From contig NZ_JACESE010000005.1 in assembly GCF_013911965.1 (NCBI RefSeq), forward strand, positions 186,001 through 250,000: a stretch of 64,000 nucleotides of DNA, in the 5' to 3' direction. The notes beneath the pieces were generated by a model. That model saw nothing but the letters and a program-made list of their open reading frames with translations, searched no databases and was not told where the DNA came from. How positions within the stretch are numbered: position 1 is the first letter of the stretch; every line of letters begins with the position of its first letter. Of the stretch, positions 49,913 through 58,867 are shown one piece after another. The position numbers and the translations under genes are program-made. Origin of the DNA: Phenylobacterium sp. Lineage in GTDB: Bacteria; Pseudomonadota; Alphaproteobacteria; Caulobacterales; Caulobacteraceae.

Positions 49913-50848
49913 ATGAAGCTGATGGCGGGCAACTCGAACCAGGCTCTCGCCCAGGCCGTCTCCGACCACCTCGACATCCCGCTTACGCGGGCCCAGGTGA
50001 AACGCTTCGCCGACAACGAGGTCTGGGTGACCATCGACGAGAACGTCCGCGGCGAGGACGTCTTCGTCATCCAGTCGACCAGCTACCCGGCCAACGACAA
50101 CCTGATGGAGCTCCTGATCTGCATCGATGCGCTCAAGCGCGCCTCGGCCCGGCGGATCACGGCGGTGATGCCCTATTTCGGCTATGCGCGTCAGGACCGG
50201 AAGACCGGCGGCCGCACGCCCATCTCGGCCAAGCTGGTGTCGAACCTGATCACCCGCGCCGGCGCCGACCGGGTGCTGACGATGGATCTGCACTCGGGCC
50301 AGATCCAGGGCTTCTTCGACATCCCGACCGACAACCTGCTGTCGGCGCCGCTGCTCGCCAACGACATCAAGGCCAATTACGAGAAGCCGGACGAGCTGAT
50401 GATCGTCTCCCCCGACGTGGGCGGCGTGGTCCGGGCCCTGGCCGTGGCCAGCCGGCTGAACGCCGAACTGGCCATCGTCGACAAGCGCCGCTCCGGCCCC
50501 GGCAAGAGCGAGGTGGCCAACATCATCGGTGACGTGGAAGGCCGCCGCTGCGTGCTCTTCGACGACATCATCGACGGCGGCGGCACCCTCTGCAACGCCG
50601 CCCAGGCCCTGGTGGACGGCGGCGCCTCGGAGGTCTCGGCCTATGTGACGCACGGCGTGCTCTCGGGCGCGGCGGTGGAGCGGGTCGGCGCCTCGGTGCT
50701 GAAGGAGCTGGTCATGACCGACTCTATCGCCGCCCCCGATCGCGCCGCCTCGGCCGACAAGATCCGCTATGTCAGCTGCGCCGGCCTGATCGGCGAAGCC
50801 GTGCGCCGGATCGCCAACGAGGAATCGGTCTCCAAGCTCTTCGACTGA
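49913..50848 (+). CDS. prs: Ribose-phosphate pyrophosphokinase
   Basis: A 311-aa class I PRPP synthase, which makes phosphoribosyl pyrophosphate from ribose 5-phosphate and [36 protein letters not shown] (flexible loop), [19 protein letters not shown] and the PRPP loop [15 protein letters not shown] are the conserved elements. A predicted promoter lies 36 bp upstream. It converges on the phospholipase D gene. Its product feeds purine salvage by Apt (58253) and histidine/nucleotide synthesis. Confidence 0.96.
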   Translation: MKLMAGNSNQALAQAVSDHLDIPLTRAQVKRFADNEVWVTIDENVRGEDVFVIQSTSYPANDNLMELLICIDALKRASARRITAVMPYFGYARQDRKTGGRTPISAKLVSNLITRAGADRVLTMDLHSGQIQGFFDIPTDNLLSAPLLANDIKANYEKPDELMIVSPDVGGVVRALAVASRLNAELAIVDKRRSGPGKSEVANIIGDVEGRRCVLFDDIIDGGGTLCNAAQALVDGGASEVSAYVTHGVLSGAAVERVGASVLKELVMTDSIAAPDRAASADKIRYVSCAGLIGEAVRRIANEESVSKLFD

Positions 50849-50852
50849 GGCC

Positions 50853-52331
50853 TCACGCGCCCCTCAGGCGGTCGCCCACCAGGCGCCGCCACCCGCCCGC
50901 CGTCATCGCCTCGGCGTCGGCCAGCGGCCCTTCGGGGTCGAGCGGCTCGGCCACGGCGGCCAACCGATCGAGCGCGCCGAGTTCCTCCGGCTCATAGAGC
51001 CTCAAGCTGCGGCCCGGGCTGCGCAGGCTCTCGATCGCGCCGATGAGCGAACCGCACCGCGTCTCGGCGCGCCGCACCTCGTCCGGCGTCACGCCCAGAT
51101 GCTCGGCCAGCAGGCCAAGCCGGATGTCTTCGATCACCCCGCGCCGCTCCGCCTCGGCCGGACGTGCGCCGCGGGCGTCGATGACCACGTCGCACTCGCT
51201 GTCGAGACCGAGCGAGCGGTTGTTCATATTGGCCGAGCCGACCCGCAGCATCGCATCGTCGACGACGGCGATCTTGGCGTGGACATAGATTTCCGCACCG
51301 CCCTCGGTGCAGGGACAATAGAGCCTCAGCCGCTCGCCGCCGGGCCCCTTCTGCAGGTGGTCGAGCAGCCGGGCGCGGGCCGAATCCATCGCCTCGCTCT
51401 GCAACCAGCCCTCGGCCGAGCGCGGATGGACGACGACGAACTCCGGCCCGTCCGGCTCGGCCAGCCGCTCGGCCATGGCCTGGGCGATGGCGGGCGAGGC
51501 GAAGTACTGGCTTTCGAAATAGCCGAACCGGCGCGCGGCGCCGATCATCTCCAGATGCAGGGCCTCCACCTCGCGCACCTCGGAGCGGACCTCGCAGGCG
51601 CCGCGCGTGCGGGCGATGGCCACCTCCACATCGTCGAAGTCGGCCGACAGGCCCCGGGGCCAGAGGTCGCGGCGGCCCGGGGCGGGCGGCGGCAGGTCCT
51701 CGCCGGTGGCCAGCCGCCAGCGTTCGCGCGCCAGATCGCCCAGGGCCGCGGCGGCCTCGCCTTCCAGCGCCATGGTGGCGTCGTGCCAGGGCTTCAGCGG
51801 CTCGCCGCCGCCCGGCGGGCGCCGGCCGGGCGCGCCGTCGGCATGGTCGCGGGTGTCCCAGCGCCCGATGGTCATGTCGATGCCGCCGCAGAAGGCGAGC
51901 TGATCGTCGATCACCAGGATCTTCTCGTGATGGCTGCCGGTCGGCGGATGGGCGCCGTCCAGGCGGAAGCGCACGCGCCCCGAACCCATCCAGCGCAGCA
52001 GGCGGAAGATGGTGGTCCCGCGCACGAGGGCCTTCAGCGCCCCCACGTCCCAACGCAGGATGCGGATCTTCAGGTCGGGGCGGTTCTGCGCCAGCCAGGA
52101 GATGAAGGGCCCAAGATCGGTGGGGGCGTCGCCGTCCTTCGGCGTCACCTGCCGGTCGAGGCGGACGCGGGTGTCGAAATCCCAGCCCAGCATGAAGATG
52201 TCGGAGCGCGCCGCCATCATGGCCCGCCGGGCGGCGGCGAAATAGGTTTCGGCGTCGACGATGAGCCGCGCGCGGGACGCACGGGCGCGGCGCCACGCGC
52301 TCAGCGGCGAAGAGGTTTCATCAGGCCCCAT
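50853..52331 (-). CDS. Phospholipase D / cardiolipin synthase-like protein
   Basis: A 492-aa protein of the PLD superfamily with two HKD motifs: SHHEKILVIDDQLAFCGGID in the N-terminal half and YVHAKIAVVDDAMLRVGSANMNNRSLG in the C-terminal half. There is no transmembrane segment, unlike classical cardiolipin synthases; SDIFMLGWDFDTRVRL and RRFGYFESQYFASPAIAQAM are typical of eukaryote-like soluble PLDs found in alphaproteobacteria. ATG 52331 starts the recognisable domain; the frame continues upstream, but that part is an unrelated antisense read of the next genes. Likely acts on phosphodiester bonds of phospholipids. Confidence 0.9.
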   Translation of the reverse strand: MGPDETSSPLSAWRRARASRARLIVDAETYFAAARRAMMAARSDIFMLGWDFDTRVRLDRQVTPKDGDAPTDLGPFISWLAQNRPDLKIRILRWDVGALKALVRGTTIFRLLRWMGSGRVRFRLDGAHPPTGSHHEKILVIDDQLAFCGGIDMTIGRWDTRDHADGAPGRRPPGGGEPLKPWHDATMALEGEAAAALGDLARERWRLATGEDLPPPAPGRRDLWPRGLSADFDDVEVAIARTRGACEVRSEVREVEALHLEMIGAARRFGYFESQYFASPAIAQAMAERLAEPDGPEFVVVHPRSAEGWLQSEAMDSARARLLDHLQKGPGGERLRLYCPCTEGGAEIYVHAKIAVVDDAMLRVGSANMNNRSLGLDSECDVVIDARGARPAEAERRGVIEDIRLGLLAEHLGVTPDEVRRAETRCGSLIGAIESLRSPGRSLRLYEPEELGALDRLAAVAEPLDPEGPLADAEAMTAGGWRRLVGDRLRGA

Positions 52332-52505
52332 GCCCGGCTGTAATGTCCTCGCACGGCGAGGGTTGCACCGCCTGCGCCGCGGGCTCGCTCCCCGCGCGAG
52401 GCCCGTGGTAAAGCTTGGTGAACAATAGTTTACGATCTTGGGGCCATGATATCGCCTGATCGGACATGCTATGTTCCAGGCGTACGTGAAGGGGAACAGT
52501 CGCCC

Positions 52506-53522
52506 ATGAGGCCGGCCATTCGTATTCGTGGCGCGCTGACCGCGCTCTCGCTCGCCAGCGTCGCCGTGCTCGCGGCTTGCTCCGAGCCGGCGCCCCCGCC
52601 GCCGCCGCCGCCGCCGCCGCCCGTGGCGCTGGCGCCCTCCCTGATCGAGCAGGCCAGCGCCTATCGCTACTATATGGAGCGCTCGGCGGCGATTACGCCC
52701 GACTTCGAGGACGGCGCCGACATCGCCGAGTCGCTCAAGACCGGCGTCGCCTACGAGCCCGAGCAGTTCCTGCGCGGCGCGGTGGCCTATGGCGCGGTGG
52801 CCGCGCTGCAGGATCCGGAATTCGTCGGCGCGATCCGGAAGTACGCCGTCGACCCGACGACCCGCGCCCAGATGATGAACGACATCGTCGCCGACCCCGG
52901 CTACGCCGCCACGCTTCCGGGCGCCCGCAGCGCCGCCGGCCTGGTGGTCGCCGCCTACGGCGCCGAGGGCAAGCGCCTGTTCGAGGTGGGCTCGGCGGTC
53001 AAGCAGGCCGCCTACGACATCCAGCACTCCAAGTGGTCGAAGAGCGACGTGGAGAACCGCGCCCTGCGTCTCTCCCAGGCCAAGGCGCTGTCGGCCACGC
53101 CCATCGTCGGCGAGGTCGAGGAAACCGCGCGCCTGCAGCAGGCCGCCGTCGGCGCCGCGCCCATGGGCCTGAACGGTCAGCCGGCCGAGCCGCCGTACAG
53201 CCGCATGGTCGGCCGCAGCCTGGCGGTCGCCGCCCTGGCGGTGCTGGGCGAGGCCGGCGAGAATCGCGCCGACCTGATCAAGGCGGTCATGGCCGAGCCG
53301 ACCTCGGCCTCGTGTCTGAACATGTCCAAGCTCAACCTCTACCAGTGCCTGGCCGTGTCCAAGCCGCACTATGAGGACGTCTTCTGCCTGGGCCAGCACG
53401 CCCTGATGGACACCGGCCAGTGCCTGATGAAGGGTGCGGGCCTGTCGGACACGCCCGTCCAGGTGGCTGAGACGGCCGCCCTGGCCGAGGCCGGCGCGGG
53501 CGGCGCGGCGAAATCGCGCTGA
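52506..53522 (+). CDS. Putative lipoprotein with poly-proline tract
   Basis: A 338-aa exported protein, unrecognised. A signal peptide ends in the lipobox LAAC (SLASVAVLAACSEP), so it should be lipid-anchored. Right after the cysteine comes a run of eleven prolines, then a mostly helical domain (YRYYMERSAAITPDFEDGAD, AAYDIQHSKWSKSDVENRAL) and a Cys-containing C-terminus (SASCLNMSKLNLYQCL, DVFCLGQHALMDTGQCLMKG) that may form disulfides. ATG 52506 is preferred over 52446 because the signal peptide follows it directly. Upstream sequence is noticeably AT-richer. Confidence 0.75.
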   Translation: MRPAIRIRGALTALSLASVAVLAACSEPAPPPPPPPPPPVALAPSLIEQASAYRYYMERSAAITPDFEDGADIAESLKTGVAYEPEQFLRGAVAYGAVAALQDPEFVGAIRKYAVDPTTRAQMMNDIVADPGYAATLPGARSAAGLVVAAYGAEGKRLFEVGSAVKQAAYDIQHSKWSKSDVENRALRLSQAKALSATPIVGEVEETARLQQAAVGAAPMGLNGQPAEPPYSRMVGRSLAVAALAVLGEAGENRADLIKAVMAEPTSASCLNMSKLNLYQCLAVSKPHYEDVFCLGQHALMDTGQCLMKGAGLSDTPVQVAETAALAEAGAGGAAKSR

Positions 53523-53537
53523 TCTTCGCCGCCGCCG

Positions 53538-53566
53538 TTGCATGGCGGCCCAGTTGTGTGTATCTA
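53538..53566 (+). promoter_or_regulatory. Predicted promoter of rplY
   Basis: TTGCAT (53538-53543) and TATCTA (53561-53566) lie 17 nt apart, a near-consensus sigma-70-type promoter, 83 bp before the rplY ATG. Confidence 0.65.
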
Positions 53567-53605
53567 CGCGCACCCTTTTCCGGTCCCTGACGGGATCGCG
53601 ACCCT

Positions 53606-53634
53606 CGCCGCGCGGGTTCGCGCGGCGGTTTCGT
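53606..53634 (+). promoter_or_regulatory. Leader hairpin with T-rich tail before rplY
   Basis: CGCCGCGCG and CGCGCGGCG form a perfect 9-bp stem with a GGTT loop (53606-53627), followed by GTTTCGTTTT. It lies between the predicted rplY promoter and the start codon, so it may be an attenuator or leader structure; it could also end transcripts of the lipoprotein gene upstream. Confidence 0.55.
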
Positions 53635-53648
53635 TTTGAGGCAAGGCT

Positions 53649-54284
53649 ATGGCCGATATCGTTTTGAACGTCGAAGTGCGTGAACAGACCGGGACGGGCG
53701 CGGCGCGCGCTGTCCGCCGCGAAGGCAAGGTGCCGGGCGTGCTCTATGGCGGCGACAAGGATCCCGTGGCCATTTCCGTGGCCGCCAACGAGTTCCGCAA
53801 GGCGCTCTATACGGGCAAGCTGCTGGGCCACCTCGTGACCCTGAAGTACGGTCAGGAGACCCAGCCGGTCATCGCCAAGGCGATCGACATGCATCCGGTC
53901 ACCGACGAGCCGTGGCATTTCGACCTGTACCGCGTCGACGAGCACCAGCAGATCAAGATCTCGGTGCCCGTGCACTTCACCAACCACGACGCCTCGCCGG
54001 GCCTGAAGCGCGGCGGCACGCTGAACGTCGTGCGCCACGAGGTCGAGCTGTCCTGCCCGGCCGACGCCATTCCCGAAGAGCTGGTCCACGACCTGAGCGG
54101 CCTGGAGATCGGCGACACCATCCGCATCTCCAGCATCAAGCTGCCCAAGGGCGTCTCGCCGACCGTCGACCGCGACTTCGTGATCGCGACCGTCGCCGGC
54201 ACCTCGGCTCAGGCCGCCCAGGACGCGGCCGCCGACGCCGACGCCGCCTCGGCCGCCTCCGCGGCGTCCGAGACCGAGGGCTAA
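53649..54284 (+). CDS. rplY: 50S ribosomal protein L25/general stress protein Ctc
   Basis: A 211-aa L25 of the long (CTC/TL5) form, which binds 5S rRNA. The N-terminal L25 domain has REQTGTGAARAVRREGKVPGVLYG and LYRVDEHQQIKISVPVHFTN; the C-terminal TL5 domain has LNVVRHEVELSCPADAIPEELVHDLSGLEIGD and an Ala/Asp/Ser-rich tail. GAGG precedes the ATG. It is followed by pth, a common pairing (rplY-pth-ychF). Confidence 0.95.
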   Translation: MADIVLNVEVREQTGTGAARAVRREGKVPGVLYGGDKDPVAISVAANEFRKALYTGKLLGHLVTLKYGQETQPVIAKAIDMHPVTDEPWHFDLYRVDEHQQIKISVPVHFTNHDASPGLKRGGTLNVVRHEVELSCPADAIPEELVHDLSGLEIGDTIRISSIKLPKGVSPTVDRDFVIATVAGTSAQAAQDAAADADAASAASAASETEG

Positions 54285-54327
54285 GGCCCTCGCCCGCGCC
54301 GGCTAGCCGTCCGCAGCGGAGGGTCGC

Positions 54328-54954
54328 ATGCTGATCCTCGCCGGCCTCGGCAATCCCGGCGCGCGCTATGCGGGCAACCGCCACAATATCGGCTTCATGG
54401 CCGTCGACGAGATCGCGCGCCGCTGGAACTTCGGTCCCGAGCGGTCGCGATTTCAGGCCCTGACCCGCGAAGGCGCGATCGAGACCCCGGACGGTCCGGT
54501 CAAGGCCCTGATCCTCAAGCCGCAGACCTACTACAACGACAGCGGCAATGCGGTCGGCGCGGCGCTGAAGTTCTTCAAGCTCAAGCCCTCGGACCTGGTC
54601 GTCTTCTACGACGAGATCGACCTGGCGCCCGGCCGTTTCCGGATGAAGACCGGCGGCGGCGCCGCCGGCAACAACGGCGTCCGGTCCATCACCGGCCAGA
54701 TAGGTCCCGACTTCCGCCGCGCCCGCCTGGGCACCGGCCATCCGGGCCACAAGGACCTCGTCCAGGGCCACGTCCTGTCGGACTTCCACAAGGTCGAGCA
54801 GGGCTGGGTGTCCGATCTGCTGCGCGCCTGCGCCGACGCCGCCCCCCTGCTGGCCGCGGGCGAGGACGAGAAGTACCAGGCCGAGGTCATGCGCCTGGCC
54901 CCCGCCGACAAGGCCGACACCCGCCAGGCCCGTCAGGGCCGCGCCACCCCTTAA
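54328..54954 (+). CDS. pth: Peptidyl-tRNA hydrolase
   Basis: A 208-aa enzyme that releases tRNA from peptidyl-tRNA that has dropped off the ribosome. GLGNPGARYAGNRHNIGFMAVDE carries the catalytic His, LKPQTYYNDSGNAV, YDEIDLAPGRFRMKTGGG and AGNNGVRSI carry the tRNA-contacting Asn and Asp residues. A short charged C-terminal tail is added. Middle gene of the rplY-pth-ychF series. Confidence 0.96.
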   Translation: MLILAGLGNPGARYAGNRHNIGFMAVDEIARRWNFGPERSRFQALTREGAIETPDGPVKALILKPQTYYNDSGNAVGAALKFFKLKPSDLVVFYDEIDLAPGRFRMKTGGGAAGNNGVRSITGQIGPDFRRARLGTGHPGHKDLVQGHVLSDFHKVEQGWVSDLLRACADAAPLLAAGEDEKYQAEVMRLAPADKADTRQARQGRATP

Positions 54955-55014
54955 GGACAATCCCGCGCCGCTCGGCTAAGAGGGCGCGGCTCCACCTGTG
55001 TTTCCGAGGACCCC

Positions 55015-56112
55015 ATGGCCCTGAAAGTCGCCATCGTCGGCCTGCCGAACGTCGGCAAGTCCACCCTGTTCAACGCGCTCACCCAGACGGCGGCGGCCCA
55101 GGCGGCCAACTATCCCTTCTGCACCATCGAGCCGAACGTGGGCGACGTGGCCGTGCCCGAGCCGCGGCTGGAGGCCCTGGCGAAGATCGCCGGCTCGAAG
55201 GAGATCATCCCCTCGCGCATGAACTTCGTGGACGTGGCCGGCCTGGTGCGCGGCGCCTCCAAGGGCGAAGGCCTGGGCAACCAGTTCCTGGCCAACATCC
55301 GCGACTGCGACGCCGTGGCCTTCGTCGCCCGCTGCTTCGAGAACGACGACATCACCCACGTGGAGGGGCGGATCGATCCCCTGTCCGATCTCGACATCAT
55401 CGAGACCGAGCTGATGCTCGCCGACCTGGAGAGCCTGGAAAAGCGGGTCGTCAATCTCGAGAAGCGCGCCAAGGTCGGCGACAAGGAAAGCGCGGCCACC
55501 CTGCGCCTCGTCAAGCTCGCCCTCGACCAGCTGAACGAAGGCCGCCCGGCCCGCGCCGCCAAGATCGACGCCGAGGACGAGAAGGGCTGGCGCATGCTCC
55601 AGCTGCTGACCTCCAAGCCCGCCCTCTATGTCTGCAACGTCGACGAGGCCTCCGCCGCCACCGGCAACGAGCTGTCGGAAAAGGTCGCGCAGAAGGCCCG
55701 TCAGGACGGCGCCGAGACGGTGGTCATCTCCGCCCAGATCGAAGCCGAGATCGCCCTGCTGGACGCCGAGGAGCGCACCGAGTTCCTGGAGACCCTGGGC
55801 CTGGAGGAGCCGGGCCTCAACCGTCTGATCCGCGAGGCCTACAAGCTGCTCGGCCTGCAGAGCTACTTCACGGCCGGCCCGAAGGAGGCGCGGGCCTGGA
55901 CCATCCCCGTGGGCGCCACGGCGCCGCAGGCCGCGGGCGTGATCCACACCGACTTCGAGAAGGGCTTCATCCGGGCCGAGACCATCGCCTTCGAGGACTA
56001 TGTGAAGTTCAACGGCGAGGCGGGCGCGCGCGAGGCCGGCAAGCTGCGCCAGGAAGGCAAGGAGTACGTCGTCCACGACGGCGACGTGATGAACTTCCGC
56101 TTCAACGTCTAG
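55015..56112 (+). CDS. ychF: Redox-regulated ATPase YchF (Obg family)
   Basis: A 365-aa P-loop NTPase that prefers ATP and binds ribosomes. The G1 motif is VGLPNVGKSTLFNALT, the G2/G3 region FVDVAGLVRGASKGEGLGNQFL, a helical domain follows, and the C-terminal TGS-like domain contains GATAPQAAGVIHTDFEKGFIRAE and YVVHDGDVMNFRFNV. Its usual partner pth lies directly upstream. ATG 55015 fits the family start. Confidence 0.96.
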   Translation: MALKVAIVGLPNVGKSTLFNALTQTAAAQAANYPFCTIEPNVGDVAVPEPRLEALAKIAGSKEIIPSRMNFVDVAGLVRGASKGEGLGNQFLANIRDCDAVAFVARCFENDDITHVEGRIDPLSDLDIIETELMLADLESLEKRVVNLEKRAKVGDKESAATLRLVKLALDQLNEGRPARAAKIDAEDEKGWRMLQLLTSKPALYVCNVDEASAATGNELSEKVAQKARQDGAETVVISAQIEAEIALLDAEERTEFLETLGLEEPGLNRLIREAYKLLGLQSYFTAGPKEARAWTIPVGATAPQAAGVIHTDFEKGFIRAETIAFEDYVKFNGEAGAREAGKLRQEGKEYVVHDGDVMNFRFNV

Positions 56113-56334
56113 GTCGGGTTTCAGACCCCTCTGCGCGTCGCCCACGGGCTCGTCCCGAGGATCCCTGACTGCGGTCGGCGCGGGCGGAGGCCGGAACCTG
56201 GACGCCACGCCCAGGGTGACGAAGATCCGGGCTGGAGAGCCCCGTTCGCATCTGAAGGGTCGCGGCCCGATCGGCTCAAGCCCCTAGCCGGCGCCGCGCC
56301 CGGCGCCCTAGGCTGCAGGCCAAGGGAGACGACC

Positions 56335-57006
56335 ATGGGCGACACCATCACGCTGACCAGCGGCCACGACGGCTTTGCGCTGTCGGCCTATCACGAGGCG
56401 CCGTTCACTCCGCGCAAGGGCGGGGTGATCGTGCTGCAGGAGATCTTCGGCATCGACAAGTATGTCCGCGCCGATGTCGAGCGATGGGCCAAGGCCGGCT
56501 ACGAAGCCGTCGCCCCGGCCATGTTCGACCGCCGCCAGCGCGGCTTCTCCGTCGCCCACGACCAGGAGGGCATCGCCGCGGGCGTCGCCCATGCACGCGC
56601 CACGCCGCTGGAGCAGGCCATGGCCGACATCGCCGCGGCCCGCGACTTCCTGACGCCCCGGGGCAAGGTCTGCGTCGTCGGCTACTGTTACGGCGGGTCG
56701 CTGGCCTGGCTGGCCGCCTCCAAGGTCGAGGGCCTTGCCGCGGCGTCGAGCTATTACGGCAGCATGGTGCAGGCCAACGCCCACATCCCCCTGCGCTGCC
56801 CGACCATCGTCCATCTCGGACACACCGACCCCGGCATCCCGGCCGACGAGGTGGAGAAGGCGGTGAAGGCGCATCACCCGGAGGTTCCGGTCTACATCTA
56901 CGAAGGCGCCGGCCACGGCTTCAACAACGAGAGCCCGGAGCGCTACCACGAGGAGGCCGCCGACCTCGCCCGCGCGCGCACCCGCGAACTGTTCGAGTCC
57001 GCATGA
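56335..57006 (+). CDS. Dienelactone hydrolase family protein (first of tandem pair)
   Basis: A 223-aa alpha/beta hydrolase of the dienelactone hydrolase family. The nucleophile Cys is in VVGYCYGGSLAWL, the Asp in LGHTDPGIP and the His in GAGHGFNNE; IVLQEIFGIDKYVRAD-type sequence contains the conserved Glu. The usual substrates are dienelactones in aromatic breakdown, but most core members have unknown activity. GGGAG precedes the ATG. It overlaps the next, paralogous gene by ATGA. Confidence 0.92.
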   Translation: MGDTITLTSGHDGFALSAYHEAPFTPRKGGVIVLQEIFGIDKYVRADVERWAKAGYEAVAPAMFDRRQRGFSVAHDQEGIAAGVAHARATPLEQAMADIAAARDFLTPRGKVCVVGYCYGGSLAWLAASKVEGLAAASSYYGSMVQANAHIPLRCPTIVHLGHTDPGIPADEVEKAVKAHHPEVPVYIYEGAGHGFNNESPERYHEEAADLARARTRELFESA

Positions 57007-57692
57007 GGGCCGGAGAGACGATCCGCCTGACGAGCCGCGCCGACGGCTTCGTTTTCGAGGCCTACCACGTGCGCCCGACCGACGCGCGGCGCGGCGGGCT
57101 CGTCCTGATCCAGGAGATCTTCGGGGTCACCGACCATATCCGCGAGCTGGCCGACGGCTTCGCCGAGGACGGCTATGAAGTGATCGCCCCCTCCTTCTAC
57201 GACCGCCAGCAGCCGGGCTTCCAGGCGAGTTACGAGGCCGCCGACATGCAGGCCGCCGTCGCCCTCTCCCAGGCCGCGCCGTGGGACCTGGTGGCCAGCG
57301 ACGCCCAGGCGGCCATCGACGCCCTGGAAGGCCCCGTCTTCGTCGCCGGCTACTGCTGGGGCGGGGCGGCCGCCTGGCTGGTCGCCTGCCGCTGCGACGG
57401 CGTGGCGGCGGCCTCCTGCTTCTACGGCCGCAGGATCAGCGAGCTGGTGGAAGAGACGCCCCGCTGCCCGACCATCCTGCACTTCGGCAAGACCGACGCC
57501 TCGATCCCGATGGAGCGGATCGACGAGATCCGCGAGCGGCATCCGGACCTTCCCATCTATCTCTATGACGCCGGCCACGGCTTCTTCTCCGACCGGCGCA
57601 AGGACCACCAGCCCGACGCCGCGCGCCTGGCCCGCCTGCGCACCCTGCAGGTCTTCACCCGCAACGGCGGCGGCCGCGGCGAAGGGGCGTGA
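57003..57692 (+). CDS. Dienelactone hydrolase family protein (second of tandem pair)
   Basis: A 229-aa paralogue of the preceding protein. VLIQEIFGVTDHIRELADGF, VAGYCWGGAAAWLV (nucleophile Cys), HFGKTDASIP (Asp) and DAGHGFFSDRRKDH (His) align with the first copy. ATG 57003 overlaps its stop codon, so the pair is co-translated and may form a heterodimer. The frame is open far upstream in another reading of the first gene; that part is not coding. Confidence 0.92.
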   Translation: MRAGETIRLTSRADGFVFEAYHVRPTDARRGGLVLIQEIFGVTDHIRELADGFAEDGYEVIAPSFYDRQQPGFQASYEAADMQAAVALSQAAPWDLVASDAQAAIDALEGPVFVAGYCWGGAAAWLVACRCDGVAAASCFYGRRISELVEETPRCPTILHFGKTDASIPMERIDEIRERHPDLPIYLYDAGHGFFSDRRKDHQPDAARLARLRTLQVFTRNGGGRGEGA

Positions 57693-57782
57693 ACCCGTCG
57701 ACGGGGATGTCGGCGGCATAGGCGCTCGTTCGTCCTTGGTCGAGGCGGCGCGCCGCCGTCGGCAACCGGAAGGGACTCCGCG

Positions 57783-58256
57783 ATGAAGGTCACGCAGCAT
57801 CTTTGGTTCGAGAAGGACATGGCGGCCGCCGTGAGCCTCTACACCTCCCTCATTCCCGGCTCGAAGGTCGTGCGCAGCTCGGCCGTCATGGCCGACAATC
57901 CGTCGGGGCCGGCCGGCAGCGTGAGGATGATGAGCTTCACCCTGGGCGACCAGAACTACATGGCCATCGAGGCGGGGCCGCTCGACCCCTTCAACCACGC
58001 CTTCTCCATCATGGTGGAGTGTGACACCCAGGCCGAGCTCGACCGCCTGTGGGATGCGCTGAAGGCGGGCGGCGCCGTCGAGCAGTGCGGCTGGCTGCGG
58101 GACCGCTGGGGGCTGTCCTGGCAGATCGCGCCGAGGCGCCTGGGCGAACTGATGAGCGACCCCGACCCGCAGGTGGTCCGGCGCGTCACCGAGCAGATGA
58201 TGCGGATGGTCAAGCTGGACATCGCGCCGCTGGAGGCGGCGGCGAAGGGATCCTAG
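57783..58256 (+). CDS. VOC family protein (PhnB/3-demethylubiquinone-type)
   Basis: A 157-aa glyoxalase/bleomycin-resistance-fold protein of the PhnB-like group. [31 protein letters not shown] is the N-terminal half, and [28 protein letters not shown] and [19 protein letters not shown] the second half typical of the group (often labelled 3-demethylubiquinone-9 3-methyltransferase, a misnomer). The C-terminus is a short helix. Substrate unknown. It overlaps the convergent apt by 4 bp. Confidence 0.9.
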   Translation: MKVTQHLWFEKDMAAAVSLYTSLIPGSKVVRSSAVMADNPSGPAGSVRMMSFTLGDQNYMAIEAGPLDPFNHAFSIMVECDTQAELDRLWDALKAGGAVEQCGWLRDRWGLSWQIAPRRLGELMSDPDPQVVRRVTEQMMRMVKLDIAPLEAAAKGS

Positions 58257-58780
58257 TCGCCTTCGAAGGCCACCAGGGTCGAGACGGGGACGCCGGCCGC
58301 CCGCAGGCGGCCCGCGCCGCCCAGGTCCGGCAGGTCGATGACGAACGCCGCGGCGAGCACCTCGGCGCCGCCCTGTCGGAGGAGGTTCACAGCGGCCAGA
58401 GCCGTGCCGCCGGTGGCGATCAGATCGTCGACCAGCATCACTCGCTCGCCCTCCACCACCGCATCGAGATGCACCTCGAGCGCGTCGGAGCCGTATTCCA
58501 GGGCGTACTCCACCGACCGCGTCCGGTGGGGCAGCTTGCCCTTCTTGCGCAAAGGGACGAAGCCGGCCGAGAGCTGATGGGCCACGGCGCCGCCGAGAAT
58601 GAAGCCGCGGGCCTCGATGCCGGCCACCTTGTCGATCTTCAGGCCGGCGAAGGGCTGGACGAGCTCGTCCACGGCGCGGCGGAAGGCGCGGGCGTCGGTC
58701 AGCAGGGTGGTGATGTCGCGAAACTGGATCCCCGCCTTGGGGTAGTCTGGAATGGTCCGGATCGCCTTCCGCAGGTCCAT
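58253..58780 (-). CDS. apt: Adenine phosphoribosyltransferase
   Basis: A 175-aa purine salvage enzyme that makes AMP from adenine and PRPP. The PRPP loop is [37 protein letters not shown] and [31 protein letters not shown] are the conserved Apt stretches. ATG 58780 starts the family-typical [16 protein letters not shown]; ten further in-frame codons lie upstream. Divergent from the retropepsin-like gene. Confidence 0.95.
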   Translation of the reverse strand: MDLRKAIRTIPDYPKAGIQFRDITTLLTDARAFRRAVDELVQPFAGLKIDKVAGIEARGFILGGAVAHQLSAGFVPLRKKGKLPHRTRSVEYALEYGSDALEVHLDAVVEGERVMLVDDLIATGGTALAAVNLLRQGGAEVLAAAFVIDLPDLGGAGRLRAAGVPVSTLVAFEGD

Positions 58781-58867
58781 TTTCGCGCCGCTCCGTCTTC
58801 CGATGCCCAACTCCTTATCGCGCAGCGCCGGCGGCCTTGGCTATGGTCGCCGTCCTGAGGGGGCGAC

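Noticed and set aside
52332-54089. N-terminal extension of the phospholipase D protein to a 1078-aa form
   Set aside because: The extra residues are an antisense read of the lipoprotein and rplY genes; the PLD domain starts at 52331.
56113-56334. Intergenic palindromic repeat (CCCGAGGATC and GATCCGGGC-like halves)
   Set aside because: It resembles degenerate intergenic repeats of related genomes, but only one copy is in the window and the halves do not pair well.
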